Made by a program: the position numbers and the translations under genes. Under the pieces are notes generated by a model. The model was not told the origin of the DNA and ran no database searches. It worked only from the letters and a program-made list of their open reading frames with translations. Shown here piece by piece: positions 36,580 through 47,134 of a DNA stretch of 64,000 nucleotides; the first letter of the stretch is position 1; each line of letters opens with the position of its first letter. Source of the stretch: Bathymodiolus brooksi (lineage: Eukaryota > Mollusca > Bivalvia > Mytilida > Modiolidae); NCBI GenBank assembly GCA_963680875.1, contig OY804588.1, positions 62,134,397 through 62,198,396 on the forward strand, written 5' to 3'.

Positions 36580-36710
36580 TCTATTGTTGTTGTGTATCAA
36601 TCATAATTGTTATTTGTATTGTTGTTGTGTATCAATCATAATTGTTATTTGTATATGCCCTCCTGGGGCCCTGATTTGGTTAATAAACTTATTCTATTCT
36701 ATTCTATAGA
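36580..36710 (+). mobile_element. LINE 3' tail insertion, absent from copy 2
   Basis: Two copies of GTTGTTGTGTATCAATCATA, then TGCCCTCCTGGGGCCCTG, then TTAATAAACTTATTCTATTC and ATTCT repeats. The flanking TTCTAT is present once in copy 2. This is the usual look of a 5'-truncated non-LTR retrotransposon with a short repeat tail. Confidence 0.7.
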
Positions 36711-36803
36711 TTTCAAAATGTTCAAATTAAAATATATTTCTATTGAAATGTCTACACTATGACTTCCTGGTTAGTTCGCTCACAAATTGAATTGTTTAAA
36801 AAT

Positions 36804-38144
36804 GATAATTACACCTTATATAAGAATGCTGGATTCTGATTGCTTAATAGCCGTGATATTTTTTTACAAATTCAGGGCTTGCATTGTGACTTTGCAGAAT
36901 TTTTACTTCATGTAGGCGTATTTGCATAAAATTTACCTTTTTTTCATGGTATTTGCAAAATCGTATTTGCCGTTTTTACCCTTTACCAAGAAGTTTGTAA
37001 CAAAATTTGTAAAACGTTTTCAGTTGTGCGTTTTATGTAACATCATTCGGTAGAATTAAACAGATACATTATCACTGTGTACAAACTGACCCGGCAAAAA
37101 ATGTTTGGACTCGTGCATATCTAATTCCGGAACGGAACCGGACTGTAAGAAGGAAAGAATTCTGTTTATTTATTTGTTTTTTGCATGAACTTGGGGGAAA
37201 TAAATGCTTTATTAACCATTTCCTGCTGTCAGATGAAACATTTTGGCTATGTCATCGTATATTAATTGAGAAATAAGCGATAATGTGCCGCAAAATGACG
37301 ACAAGCTTGACCCCAACCCCGAATTTCGCTCAGTTTCTCTTTGAATTGCTCACATTGAATGGAACGAAATGTATTGAAGGAACGATTGATGAATAAAGAT
37401 GACAAGAATCGTCACTTTGTGCTTTTAATTATTGATATAAGTAAGCACGGGGCGAAAGAAATGGGTCATGTCAAAATGACAGGACCCGGTTTTGTTCCAA
37501 AAAAAATTATGAACAAACAGGAACCAAAGCAACAGAAATCCACAGCCACCATTGTTAATACTGTGATACAACATTTCCACAATTCGATGACTTAATAAAA
37601 CATTCTAGAGAAAATCATCCGTACCATTGTTATTACTGCAAAGCAACCTTCGTCCTATTTGAAGAAGTAATAAAACACTCGACGGAAAACCACGGCTCAC
37701 TAATGTTGAAAGTTAAATACCTTGAACTGAATCCATAGGAAATAAAGGCTTTGGTTCCTGTTTAATTACACCGAATATCATTTAGAACACTGGCTAAATA
37801 AATAATACCTTTTGTTTGTCGTTTTCAGGACCTAACATAATCACTGTATACAAACTGACCCGGCAAAAAATGTTTGGACTCGTGCCTATCTAATTCCGGA
37901 ACGGAACCGGACTGTAAGAAGGTAAGAATTCTGTTTATTTATTTGTTTTTTGCATGAACTTGGGGGAAATACATGCTTTATTAACCATTTCCTGCTGTCA
38001 GATGAAACATTTTGGCTATGTCATCGTATATTAATTCTTGAGACTAAATTTCCCTCGCCATTCGGCTCGGGAAATTTTTCGTCTCTCGACTGGTATTTTT
38101 CGCAAATACCCCTCCCAAACATGATATATCTGTATAAAATTAAA
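36804..38144 (+). mobile_element. Insertion carrying a decayed zinc-finger ORF, copy 3
   Basis: Duplicate of 29664-31008, with the same two internal direct repeats. Confidence 0.5.
37359..37738 (+). pseudogene. Decayed C2H2-like zinc-finger ORF, copy 3
   Basis: Same start, same frameshift position (near 37562), same finger HCYYCKATF and same stop as the copy at 30212. The shared frameshift shows the ORF was already broken before the block was duplicated. Two residue-level differences are visible (Q to K after KDD; KKF to KKI). Confidence 0.5.
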
Positions 38145-39057
38145 ACCTAGTATTTATATAGTCTTTGTCAATTAAATGGCATGTATTCAAAAAGAGAAAT
38201 GAGTTACGTAATGATCTATTTTTAGCTAATATTAATTGAAGTGACGAAGAATCAATTTTCCAGTACATGATGGGTAGTTGGGGAAATTTAGTCTTTATAT
38301 TTCGTTGAAAAATCTTTCTAAATATACAAATATATATATAGTATGTTTTTTTTTTTATCGTACCTGTAATCGGAAAACTTTTTGATAACGAATATGTACG
38401 TACGAATGACAGGTATCACGGGTATGGTTAAGCGCGAATATGAGATTCACGTTGGTTAAATCATATAAAACACAATATTGTTTTTATCAAACAGTGGTAG
38501 TTGTATTTGTTTATATACATGTTGTATATACATTGTCCGTTTAATGTCAGTTTATGTTTGTATGTACGTGTATTGATTTAGCCAAAAGGGTTTTATATGC
38601 AATAAAGATAAGATCGGTAAAGACGTCAGAGAGATGAAAGTATATTTCTTCTGTTTTTGTTATTTTTCGATGAGGAAGATGAATACAGAATGTATGTAGT
38701 AGCTCTAAGTGGGATACGTTCCAATCAGATATATAAGCTGAAACAAATACTTTATCATGTGGATAATTTCACACGAATCTATCTTAAGTCGGACTTTAGA
38801 CTGTCTTTAAGAACCATTTCAGCTATATCGCGAATACCTAGATTTATAGGAGAGGAAAGACCCGGTCCGATCCAGTGACGAAGTGGCGTCTGGGTACATT
38901 GGGTAGTTGTCTGGATAAACACTTGTGGAGGATATCTGGCTGCGAACCCACATTTATGGTGTTAGGTTTGTGGTCAGGAGTTAACCCACTATCGGCCACA
39001 CAGGTCCTATGATATCAATAACAACTCTTTTTATATTAATGTTTACTCTTGGGGTAC

Positions 39058-39330
39058 TCAAGACCGTCGTGGTCATGATCGTATGGTAGTTGAATTTACA
39101 ACTACCTGTGCAATCAGTGCCTATCACCACAAACGTCGTGAGTTCGAATCCCGGTCAAGCGAGGTGTACTCGATACAACATTCTATGATAAATTTGGTGG
39201 TGATTTGCGACAGGTCGTTGGTTTTCTCCAATACTTCGGGTTCCTCCACCAATAATACTGACTGCCACGATATAGCTGAAATATTGTTGAAAGTGGTGTT
39301 AAACACCATAAACCAAACCATCTTGGGGTA
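39058..39330 (+). repeat. SINE family 1, full-length reference copy
   Basis: Head AGACCGTCGTGGTCATGATC, GTATGGTAGTTGAATTTACA, GCAATCAGTGCCTATCACCA, B box GAGTTCGAATCCCGG, then GCGAGGTGTACTCGATACAA, body, and tail ATATAGCTGAAATATTG with GTTAAACACCATAAACCAAA. The A-box and B-box arrangement fits a tRNA-derived Pol III promoter. Confidence 0.88.
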
Positions 39331-39390
39331 CTTTCCAACAAAGATTTCAGGGAATATGTATTGTTTAACGCCATATGAACAATGTTCCAG

Positions 39391-39500
39391 TTACATCATG
39401 GGGGAGAATACGTTACATCATGGGGAGAATACGTTACATCATGGGGAGAATACGTTACATCATGGGGAGAATACGTTACTTCATGGGGAGAATACGTTAT
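39391..39500 (+). repeat. 21-bp tandem array, 5 units
   Basis: Shortest of the three paralogous arrays. All units have the GGGGAGAA form except a CTTCATGG variant at the fifth. Confidence 0.93.
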
Positions 39501-39548
39501 ATCCGATGAGATGATGATGTCCGCTTTGTTGAATCTTTATTGTGCTAG

Positions 39549-39732
39549 CAGGGGCGGATTCAGGGGGGGGGGCGCACCCGCGTGCGCCCCCCTAAAATTG
39601 GAAATATATGATTTTTTGGCGTAAAATCGTGATTTTTCACACGAAATACCCCAAAAATGTTCGCGCCTCCCTCCGCTCGGCGCAATTTTTTTAACTGCGC
39701 CCCCCTAACTTGAAATCCTGCATCCGCCCCTG
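39549..39732. mobile_element. 184-bp hAT-like MITE, TSD GCTAG
   Basis: Ends CAGGGGCGGATTCAGG and CCTGCATCCGCCCCTG. GCTAG is duplicated at 39544-39548 and 39733-39737, and removing the element restores the SINE sequence GCTAGCTCAC. Same end type as 25994-26901. Confidence 0.88.
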
Positions 39733-40282
39733 GCTAGCTCACTAAAATAACAGCCCGTGGATAGACATGTCGCTCCACTCGGCCGGGTACATTATCCTGA
39801 TTCCGAGTCAACCATTCTTTGCTCTTACTTCTTAATGCTATTTACGGAGAAGAAGAAAGTGCCATGATCAGCTGTATGGTTCTTGGTTTGACCCGACACT
39901 GGCTCGAACCCATGATATACCACACCGAATCGAACACTACATCACCGATGCGGTTATGAAAATAAGGACTGACCTTATCATAAAATAAAACAAATATAAA
40001 ATAAAATAAAAATGTATTGCAGAAAACTATAGTGCAAATTAATGTACTGGGAAGTTGTCCCATTGTTTAGCATTCAAAAAACGTTTAGTGCTGACAGCAT
40101 GACATGATATCACGTGGTACCTGAAATGTCACCCCCGAAATAGACTAAATGTGAACTAAACTTCCGTGGTTCGGACAAAAGAATGTTCTTGATAATGGTA
40201 ATCCGTAGACCATGGCTTTGTCGCCAATAAAGGACATGTTTGTGACCATGTTAATAATATTAGAAATATCAATTGTCATTTT

Positions 40283-40528
40283 GAGGCCCTGCGATCATAT
40301 GGTAGTTGGATTTACAACTAACTGTGCAATCAGTGCCAATAAAGTGAGTTCGAATCAAGCTCATGGCGAGGTGTACTCGATACAACATGATGTGATAACG
40401 TTTGTCAGTGCCTTGCGAGATATCGGTGATTTTCTCCAGATACTCCGGTTCCCTCCACCAATAAAACTGACCGCCATGATATAACTGAAAATCAAATATT
40501 ATTGAAAGTGGCATTAAATACCACAACA
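40283..40528 (+). repeat. SINE family 1 copy
   Basis: ATATGGTAGTTGGATTTACA, GTGAGTTCGAATCAAGC, GCGAGGTGTACTCGATACAA, CACCAATAAAACTGACCGCC, then ATATAACTGAAAATC and a shortened tail. Confidence 0.85.
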
Positions 40529-40556
40529 CTAGCACTATTAATTTATTGATTCTTGT

Positions 40557-40816
40557 TTTGGTTTGGTTTAGGTTTTGGTTTATGGTGTTTACAACAATAT
40601 TTCAGCCATATCGTGGCAGTCAGTTTTTTTGGTGGAGGAAATGAGAGAATACCCGGAGAAAACCACCTCAAGTCACTGACAAACTTTATCACATAATGTT
40701 GTATCGAGTACGCCTCGCCATGAGCAGGATTCAATCTCACAACGTTAGTAGTGATAGGCACCGATTGCACAGATAGTTGTAAACCCAACTATCACACGAT
40801 CACGACCACGATGCCC
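40557..40816 (-). repeat. SINE family 1 copy, head-to-tail inverted with the previous
   Basis: Tail first on the plus strand (GGTTTATGGTGTTTACAAC, CAGCCATATCGTGGCAGTC) through the inverted B box (CAGGATTCAATCTCAC) to CACGATCACGACCACGATGC. With the preceding SINE it forms a tail-to-tail inverted pair about 30 bp apart. Confidence 0.85.
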
Positions 40817-40819
40817 CCT

Positions 40820-42440
40820 AGAATAAAGTAGGTATTAGATACAAGTGCAAACACAATTATTCAATTTGTATGGTGTTAACTCAGAGGTGTATATATAGGA
40901 GGGATCCGCTTGGGATAAAATACTAATATTCGCCAGCCCACGTTAAAACCCACAACAGTATGGCTTCCATGAATTATTTCTTAATTACATTGTATATTAA
41001 AGTCGTCTAGAAGGGGACCACATTTAATACCCATAAGAATGCCAAATGTCTTGGAAGTGGTCGCATTGTTATCCTGATTAACATTTTGCTATTTTCAACA
41101 TTTTTAAAGGCATACAGGCTGTCAGAATTGAATTTGTTTGTTTATTTTAAAAGTTGCCAATATTCGATGTTTTATACTAATAAAATGTTCTGAACAAGAA
41201 GCCAGGTTTAAAAAATATGTTATAATGTCGTAATTAGTGAAAAGAATTCGAATGTATGTTGGTAAAATCACCATTACACGACCTAATTATAAGTCGGCTG
41301 CTTTTCCGAAGTTTGCCGAATACTGATAACTGCTATAAATAACCAGGAAGCATGTTGCATGTAAAATTCGTATAATTTAAGAAATATATCTATGAAATTG
41401 GATCCCGGGGTAATCAGTTAATATTATATAATGGTATTTAGTAAGAATGACACTTAAAATCGAAAAAACGTGATGAAATCAATAAAAACAAACCCAAACT
41501 CTGCAAAGGGACCCGATAAAGGGAAAATTGTCAACAAATTGTAAATGCATATTATTGACAACACTTGAGTTGACTTGATTATATTTTTTTTTAGAAAAAA
41601 ACAGACATGAAGTTCATTATTTTAGTCTCTAATTTAAAAGAGATATCACCTAGCGTTTTCTCTTGAAAAAAAAAGACTATATAAAAAACTACGATGCAAT
41701 TCTACTGTCAAAATACGATTCGGCCGAAAAAAGATACTAAATTATGCTTACGTGTTGAAAAATGTCGATAGGACGCAAATCTCTTACTAATTTGCGTAGT
41801 GAAATGATTTTTCTTCAAGGAATTGAATTTTCAGGGAAAAATTTTCTTCACCCAAAACTGGTGTAATATTACTTTAAAGCGGCATTAGCTACGATTTTGA
41901 CCAAAAAAATTATGTTTTGGAAACGGGTAAATAGCTTTAAAATGATGAAATAAAGGTAAATATTTCACATTTAACAGTTTATCGTACCACTTTTTGCCTT
42001 TTGAGAACGAAAATTACCATCGAATTATTATTTCCTTGCAAGCAAATAATATGACCTCGCTTTCTCCGTATGCAACTGACCTTACTAGTGACAGGTAAAA
42101 ACGAATAATTTGTATTTTGTCGCTTATTAACTGCAAACTTGCATGGTTCTTTGTCCGTAATTAACGCCGACTAAAAGCAGATTCACAGAAAATAAGAAAT
42201 AAGTGTTGTTGTACTGATTTAATGACGATTCGGCAAACTCCGTAAACAATGCTGATAATTAATAAGATGGCGTCCATTTCTTGATCGATCCCAAAACACG
42301 AGCAGTTGCACCTTTTTTTCCCTGATGCGCGTACATTTCATAACATTTATAAGTTACAGAAACACGTTTTATTAAGGCATCAATCATATCTGATAGTTTT
42401 TATGGGTAACAAAAATTTACGATTTTGGCAGATAATATAA
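40820..42440. other. No gene recognised
   Basis: AT-rich sequence, with no splice-consistent coding region and no matched repeat. Confidence 0.45.
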
Positions 42441-42579
42441 GTTCTAAGCTCCCTAGTGACCGTCTATCGGTCGGTCAATAAAATGTTGAAGGGTGAGCGC
42501 TTTAGAGCGCTTTAGCGCGAACCCTTCAACTATTTACTGACCGTCCAAATAACGATAGACGGTCACGGGATCTTAGAAC
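42441..42579. repeat. 139-bp inverted repeat (hairpin)
   Basis: GTTCTAAGCTCCC, GTGACCGTCTATCG, GTTGAAGGGT and GCGCTTTA pair with inverted AGCGCGA, ACCCTTCAAC, CGATAGACGGTCAC and GGGATCTTAGAAC. No clear target duplication. Confidence 0.75.
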
Positions 42580-42666
42580 ATTTGTGCACGATGTTGCTGA
42601 TCTATGACTTGAAACAGTAACTAAATTTTTTCCACGAACTATGTTTGACGGACTTTCTTGGAAGTT

Positions 42667-42930
42667 CTAAGGCTAAAGACGTAATGGTCACTACACAAAA
42701 TTAAGCACCGCCCACTGACCTTCTGTAATTTTCCGTCTGCATCGTTTCGTAACTGCAAGTTTATCTATCGTCTGCATCGTTATTTTTATGAATGGAATTC
42801 TAAGGCTAAAGACGTAATGGTCACTACACAAAATTAAGTACCGCCCACTGACCTTCTGTAATTTTCCGTCTGCATCATTTCGTTACTGCGCGTTATTTTT
42901 ATGAATGGAATTTTCTCCTGACCAGGTAAA
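42667..42930 (+). repeat. 132-bp direct tandem duplication
   Basis: TTCTAAGGCTAAAGACGTAA through CCGCCCACTGACCTTCTGTA and TTTTCCGTCTGCATC occurs at 42667 and 42799 with about 95% identity by eye. Each copy ends in TTATTTTTATGAATGGAATT. Confidence 0.85.
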
Positions 42931-43084
42931 GCGTATTAATCTTATTCTCTAGATTTCCATATATGGCTCTCCTTTCTATCGTTATTTTTAGGAATGATTT
43001 TATCCAATCATAGGTCGTCAAATAAATGCAACATCGTACAATGCCCCTTTAAGAATTAAATTATGAGTTTACCATTAGTGAAAC

Positions 43085-43640
43085 ATTATTATTAGTCAAA
43101 AACTAGAGGTACTGCTGGACACAGGAGTCCCGCATTGATACATAAATGGGATAACTTAACTGTCCGCTACGCGGGACTAATACCCACCGCGTACCCATCA
43201 TCTTAATTGAGCCAAAACATATTTGGAACACAACTTTTAGACTCATAATTCTGGCAAAACTTGATGGACCAGGATATCCTACTAATGTGCACATCTTCAT
43301 ATTAGGATCTTGCAATGTACAAAGTTTCATGAACTTCTGATTTATCACGTAGGAGAATTTGCGATGACAAAGTGCATACTGAATTGTCTCAAAATTTCTA
43401 AGTCCAAAGAGGCATAACAGGTGTAAAGCTCAATGGACAATAAAATCCTTTATACTGCAAAGTTCACACATCATGATCTTAAATTCCACAAATTTTGGTG
43501 GAAATCGGACAAAAGATGTAGAAGTTGGTCCGGACAGACGGACAGACAGACAGACAGACAGGCCGATTCCTATACACACCCCCCCCCCAAACTATGTTTG
43601 CGGGCGGGGGGTATAATAAATCGGAAGCATAATGCCTCTG
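43085..43640 (-). repeat. Dispersed repeat with GACA microsatellite
   Basis: Contains GTCCGGACAGACGGACAGAC extended by GACA units, then CCCCCCCCCAAACTATGTTTG and a G-rich end. From memory this layout is common in mollusc genomes. The boundary positions are approximate and the orientation is arbitrary. Confidence 0.5.
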
Positions 43641-43670
43641 GTTAAATTAGACAAGACAGTACGTGAGGAT

Positions 43671-44013
43671 CACAGGCACTTGGGTCCAGGATTTTTTTCT
43701 CTCGATTTTATCAATAAAATGTGCATCTACAACGTATATGAACCCGTTTGACATGCTTCGTTGTGAAATACACGCCTTTATGAACTATATGCCCCATTTT
43801 CCTAATACAATGTATCTACTCTATAGAGCATAGATACATTGTATTAGGAAGATATTGATACATTGTATTAGGATGATATTAGGAAAATGGGGCATAGTTC
43901 ATAAAGGCGTTTATTTCACAACGAAACATATCAAACGGGTTGATATACGTTGTAGATGCACATTTTATTGATAAAATTGAAGAAAACAAATATCCTGGAC
44001 CCAAGTGCCTGTG
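43671..44013. mobile_element. 343-bp foldback MITE, 8-bp TSD
   Basis: Ends CACAGGCACTTGGGTCC and GGACCCAAGTGCCTGTG. The arms pair almost to the centre (CAATAAAATGTGCATCTACA, AACTATATGCCCCATTTTCC, ATACATTGTATTAGGA). GTGAGGAT is duplicated at 43663-43670 and 44014-44021. The 8-bp duplication fits hAT-, P- or Zisupton-type integration. No ORF. TACATTGTATTAGGA is repeated near the loop. Confidence 0.9.
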
Positions 44014-44235
44014 GTGAGGATGCGAGATTTTATTTCAAAATATATGCACATGACTTTGTGTTTACTGATTGAGGAAAACAACTTGTTTATAAACATGGAA
44101 AATCAGTCACATGGTCAAGGTTATTGTTGACCTATAGTTGACCACGTTTGTATATGATATATGAACATACGTAAATGTTTTAAGATAAATGTCAGTTATA
44201 TCATTCTGTGGTAACTTTTCAATCTTAAGTGACCA

Positions 44236-44362
44236 GGATTGTGTCACACCGGGAGGGGGGTTAGAATATTTAAAAGCGAGGTATTATATTCGTCACACTT
44301 CCATAACGTGTCGTAATTGTCACACCGGGAGAGGTGGAGGGTTAGAGTATTTAAATATACTG
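44236..44362 (+). repeat. Two G-rich direct repeats with TATA-like ends
   Basis: GTCACACCGGGAGGGGGG then TTAGAATATTTAAAA, and again GTCACACCGGGAGAGGTGG then TTAGAGTATTTAAATATA, about 70 bp apart. A 62-codon ORF starts at 44381, 20 bp downstream of the second. Its protein (KRRQKQTYSDYFTPLL at the start) is not recognised. A promoter role is conceivable but unproven. Confidence 0.35.
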
Positions 44363-44835
44363 TGTCGTCATTCTTAAAGAATGGTAAATAAAAGGAGACA
44401 AAAACAAACATACTCGGATTATTTTACCCCGTTACTGAGTGCGAGTAGAAGATATCCGGACCTCCGTCTAGGACACGAATACACAAACCCTTACAATATC
44501 AGACGCTTGTTCCTGAACGTCGTCCAGCGATCAATTATTGGTGTGAGAATGAAAGCATCCGTTCCATGAGAAAATGGTTCTTATAATGTTTTTACAAGAC
44601 ATGTTTTGTCTTATTTCTAAAGATCTGAACATACATCAGCTCTACAAAAGATAAACATGTTCGTCCCTACCCAACCCTCCATACCTTCCCCGTGCAGTCC
44701 CCAAAACGCATTGCCCTGGTTGTTCTATTTTTTTTTATTATATCGTGTCGTGACATCTGCTCGGTCATGCAATACAGTCGGTCATTTGTTTTTATTTACA
44801 ATTCTGGCGCAGCACGAGACTAATGACGTCATTCT

Positions 44836-45010
44836 GTATACAAGATAAGATACAAGATACTTTATTTTCCAAATCAGGGCATGATGCAACATTTATAATT
44901 AGCACATACACAATAAATAAAGTAAAATATAAAAATTATTTTATTACCATCAACCATGTCTGTCACAGATTAGAACAAAGGGAAGTAATTCAAGCAAGAT
45001 TGTCTTAGAA
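44836..45010 (-). repeat. Probable LINE 3' end
   Basis: Begins on the plus strand with CAAGATAAGATACAAGATAC and TTTATTTTCC, the inverse of a 3' end with a short repeat tail, followed by non-coding sequence. Tentative. Confidence 0.35.
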
Positions 45011-45082
45011 TTTTATATTCATTTTGAGTATATAGTAGTTATATATACATTGTCATATATATATAATAATTATAAATAATAA

Positions 45083-45379
45083 GGGAACGACCATTTAACT
45101 TGAAGGGGGGGGGGGGGGGGGGGGGGTATGGTTTTTTTCTAAAAAAAATATTCTGATTCCCAATGTTGCTGAAAAAAATATTCTGATTTTGGTGGAGGAA
45201 AAAAAAAATAATCTGATTCAGAGTTTTTGTCATATAACCTAATGTTGAATTTTGGGAAAAATTTCGCGCTTTGCGCGACAAAAAAATAATATTTTAACTC
45301 TCGTGTTGTCCGAAAAAACATTTCTGAACGAAACAAAAAACCATAACCCCCCCCCCCTTCAAGTTAAATGGTCGGTCCC
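45083..45379. mobile_element. 297-bp MITE with TAA target duplication
   Basis: GGGAACGACCATTTAACTTG with a long G run on the left pairs with a C run and CAAGTTAAATGGTCGGTCCC on the right. TAA flanks both ends (45080-45082 and 45380-45382), the TWA form typical of PIF/Harbinger insertions. The interior has AAAAAATATTCTGATT repeated several times. Confidence 0.8.
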
Positions 45380-45382
45380 TAA

Positions 45383-46730
45383 GTGTAAACAAGTGTTTTA
45401 TAATTCAGTTTGAGTAAATAGTATATATACTCATTAAAATGATAATAAATAATAAATGTATACAAGTGTCACATCTGCAGAAAGCATCTTCATAGCGTAC
45501 ATAAACACAGGGAATTCTTTCCAACGTCAAAATTACAAGATGAGATTAAAACAGAGAAGTTTGAATTGAATAAATTCCATGCAAGTAGACAAGATCATTT
45601 TTACTATAAATGTCTTTTTTTACTGATCATTATGCTTGTTAAATATGTTTCCATCGATAGTATTCCCCAAGCATTTTTATCTTTCCGGTTTGTTGACATA
45701 ATTGTCATCACAGTTCATGACCGTTTCTGGAATGTAGGCCAAGCAAATTGTATTTTAAAATACTTTGAAAATATGATGATTGATCATTCAGATTCCACCA
45801 TTTTCTAGAAAATGGCCGATTCTACTGGGAAAATACATACAAGTGCTCTCCATTAGTCACAAAAATGGCAGGTTATTTTGCATTTCCACTGCTGCTTTAA
45901 TAACAAATATACCCCTTACTCATTGGGGTAATGAAATGAAATTCACAGAGAAGATAGAAAAAGAATTAATTTAACAGCAATAATCAAAATTTATAGCATA
46001 AATTGAACAGAGAATTAAATTAAATCAGATAGAAAAATGAGATTATCTGGGTAAAAAAAACTGAAATCAGTCATTAATTGTTTTACAAAAATATGTCGGT
46101 CTAATAGATTGTATTGACAAAAGCAAAAACACCAAATTCACTGGATTAAATACTTTATTACATGGGTAAGCAAGTTTAATATTTGCATCAAATAATTAAT
46201 TTTTAATAGTTCAATTTCAAGCTATTTAAAAAAAGCATCTTTTGAAATTTTTCAGACAAAACAATTACACTGAAAAAGCTAAAATACTGTTCTTTCTTAA
46301 TCTGGTTTACTTTTTATGTTGGTTGGCCTATGGCAAAATCATGTGCTTTATTGACCTTTGACTGGCCTTATGTGACGTAATAGGACGCCATTTGGAAAAA
46401 GGATAGTAAACATATATGGGTCAGTGTGTCATTATTATTGATCTTTTTTCCATGGAACTTTACACATGTGAGCAAGAATAGACGAGGAACATAATTAAAA
46501 AGAAAAAAATGTTTATTTTTCAAACATGAAAAAAATAATCAAACATTATTCAATGACTGACCGACTTACGGGGATATATTCTGACACCTTTTCACGTCTC
46601 GAATATGCAGGATTGAAAATTTGCAACTGTGCGTTAAGCTATCTATAATCAATCGATCTTGGGGTCTTCTAGCTATGGAAATCCAGCATGGAAAGTTATT
46701 CATATACATGTACATGTACATTGTTCACAT
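45383..46730. other. No gene recognised
   Basis: AT-rich sequence with small frames of no recognisable family. A solo piece of the shared SINE tail (AGCTGAAATACTGC then GGCGTTAAACACCAATCA) follows at 46739-46785. Confidence 0.45.
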
Positions 46731-46981
46731 GATCACCAGAGCTGAAATACTGCTAAAGTTGGGTTGGCGTTAAACACCAATCAATTGATGAATTTAACGG
46801 TATTAAATATGATACACAATGTAACACAGATATCTACATGAAATAATGACAAAACATGACAATTGTAATATTTGCCAATAAGTTCATAGGTATATCAATA
46901 TGCAGTAACGATGGGGGGAAAAGGGGGATAGTCAAACTATTTTAGTTTAATCTAGGAACACTACTACAGTATTTTTTAAGT

Positions 46982-47029
46982 GCGCCCCCCCCCCCCCCCT
47001 CTAACTTGAAATCCTGGATCCGCCCCTGC
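46982..47029. repeat. Solo right end of the hAT-like family
   Basis: GCGCCCCCCC run, CTAACTTGAAATCCTGGATC and CGCCCCTG match the right end of 39549-39732. No left end was found nearby, so it is a remnant. Confidence 0.7.
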
Positions 47030-47134
47030 ATTTGGTTTGTGACCTCCTAGCTATAGGCCTATCATTACTTCATCCAACTTAATTTGGGAAGAATCTTTCC
47101 CAGGTAACCAATACATGTACCATCCAAGCATTAA

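Larger units (their letters stand above)
39350..39965 (-). repeat. SINE family 2 copy with array and nested hAT-like element
   Basis: Plus-strand tail at 39362 (TTTAACGCCATATGAACAAT), a five-unit 21-bp array (39391-39500), a nested element (39549-39732), then the rest of the body and the inverted head ending near GCGGTTATG. Confidence 0.85.

Noticed and set aside
44381..44569. New small gene
   Set aside because: Not listed as a CDS: no homology recognised, no splice or conservation evidence, and the length is within chance expectation.
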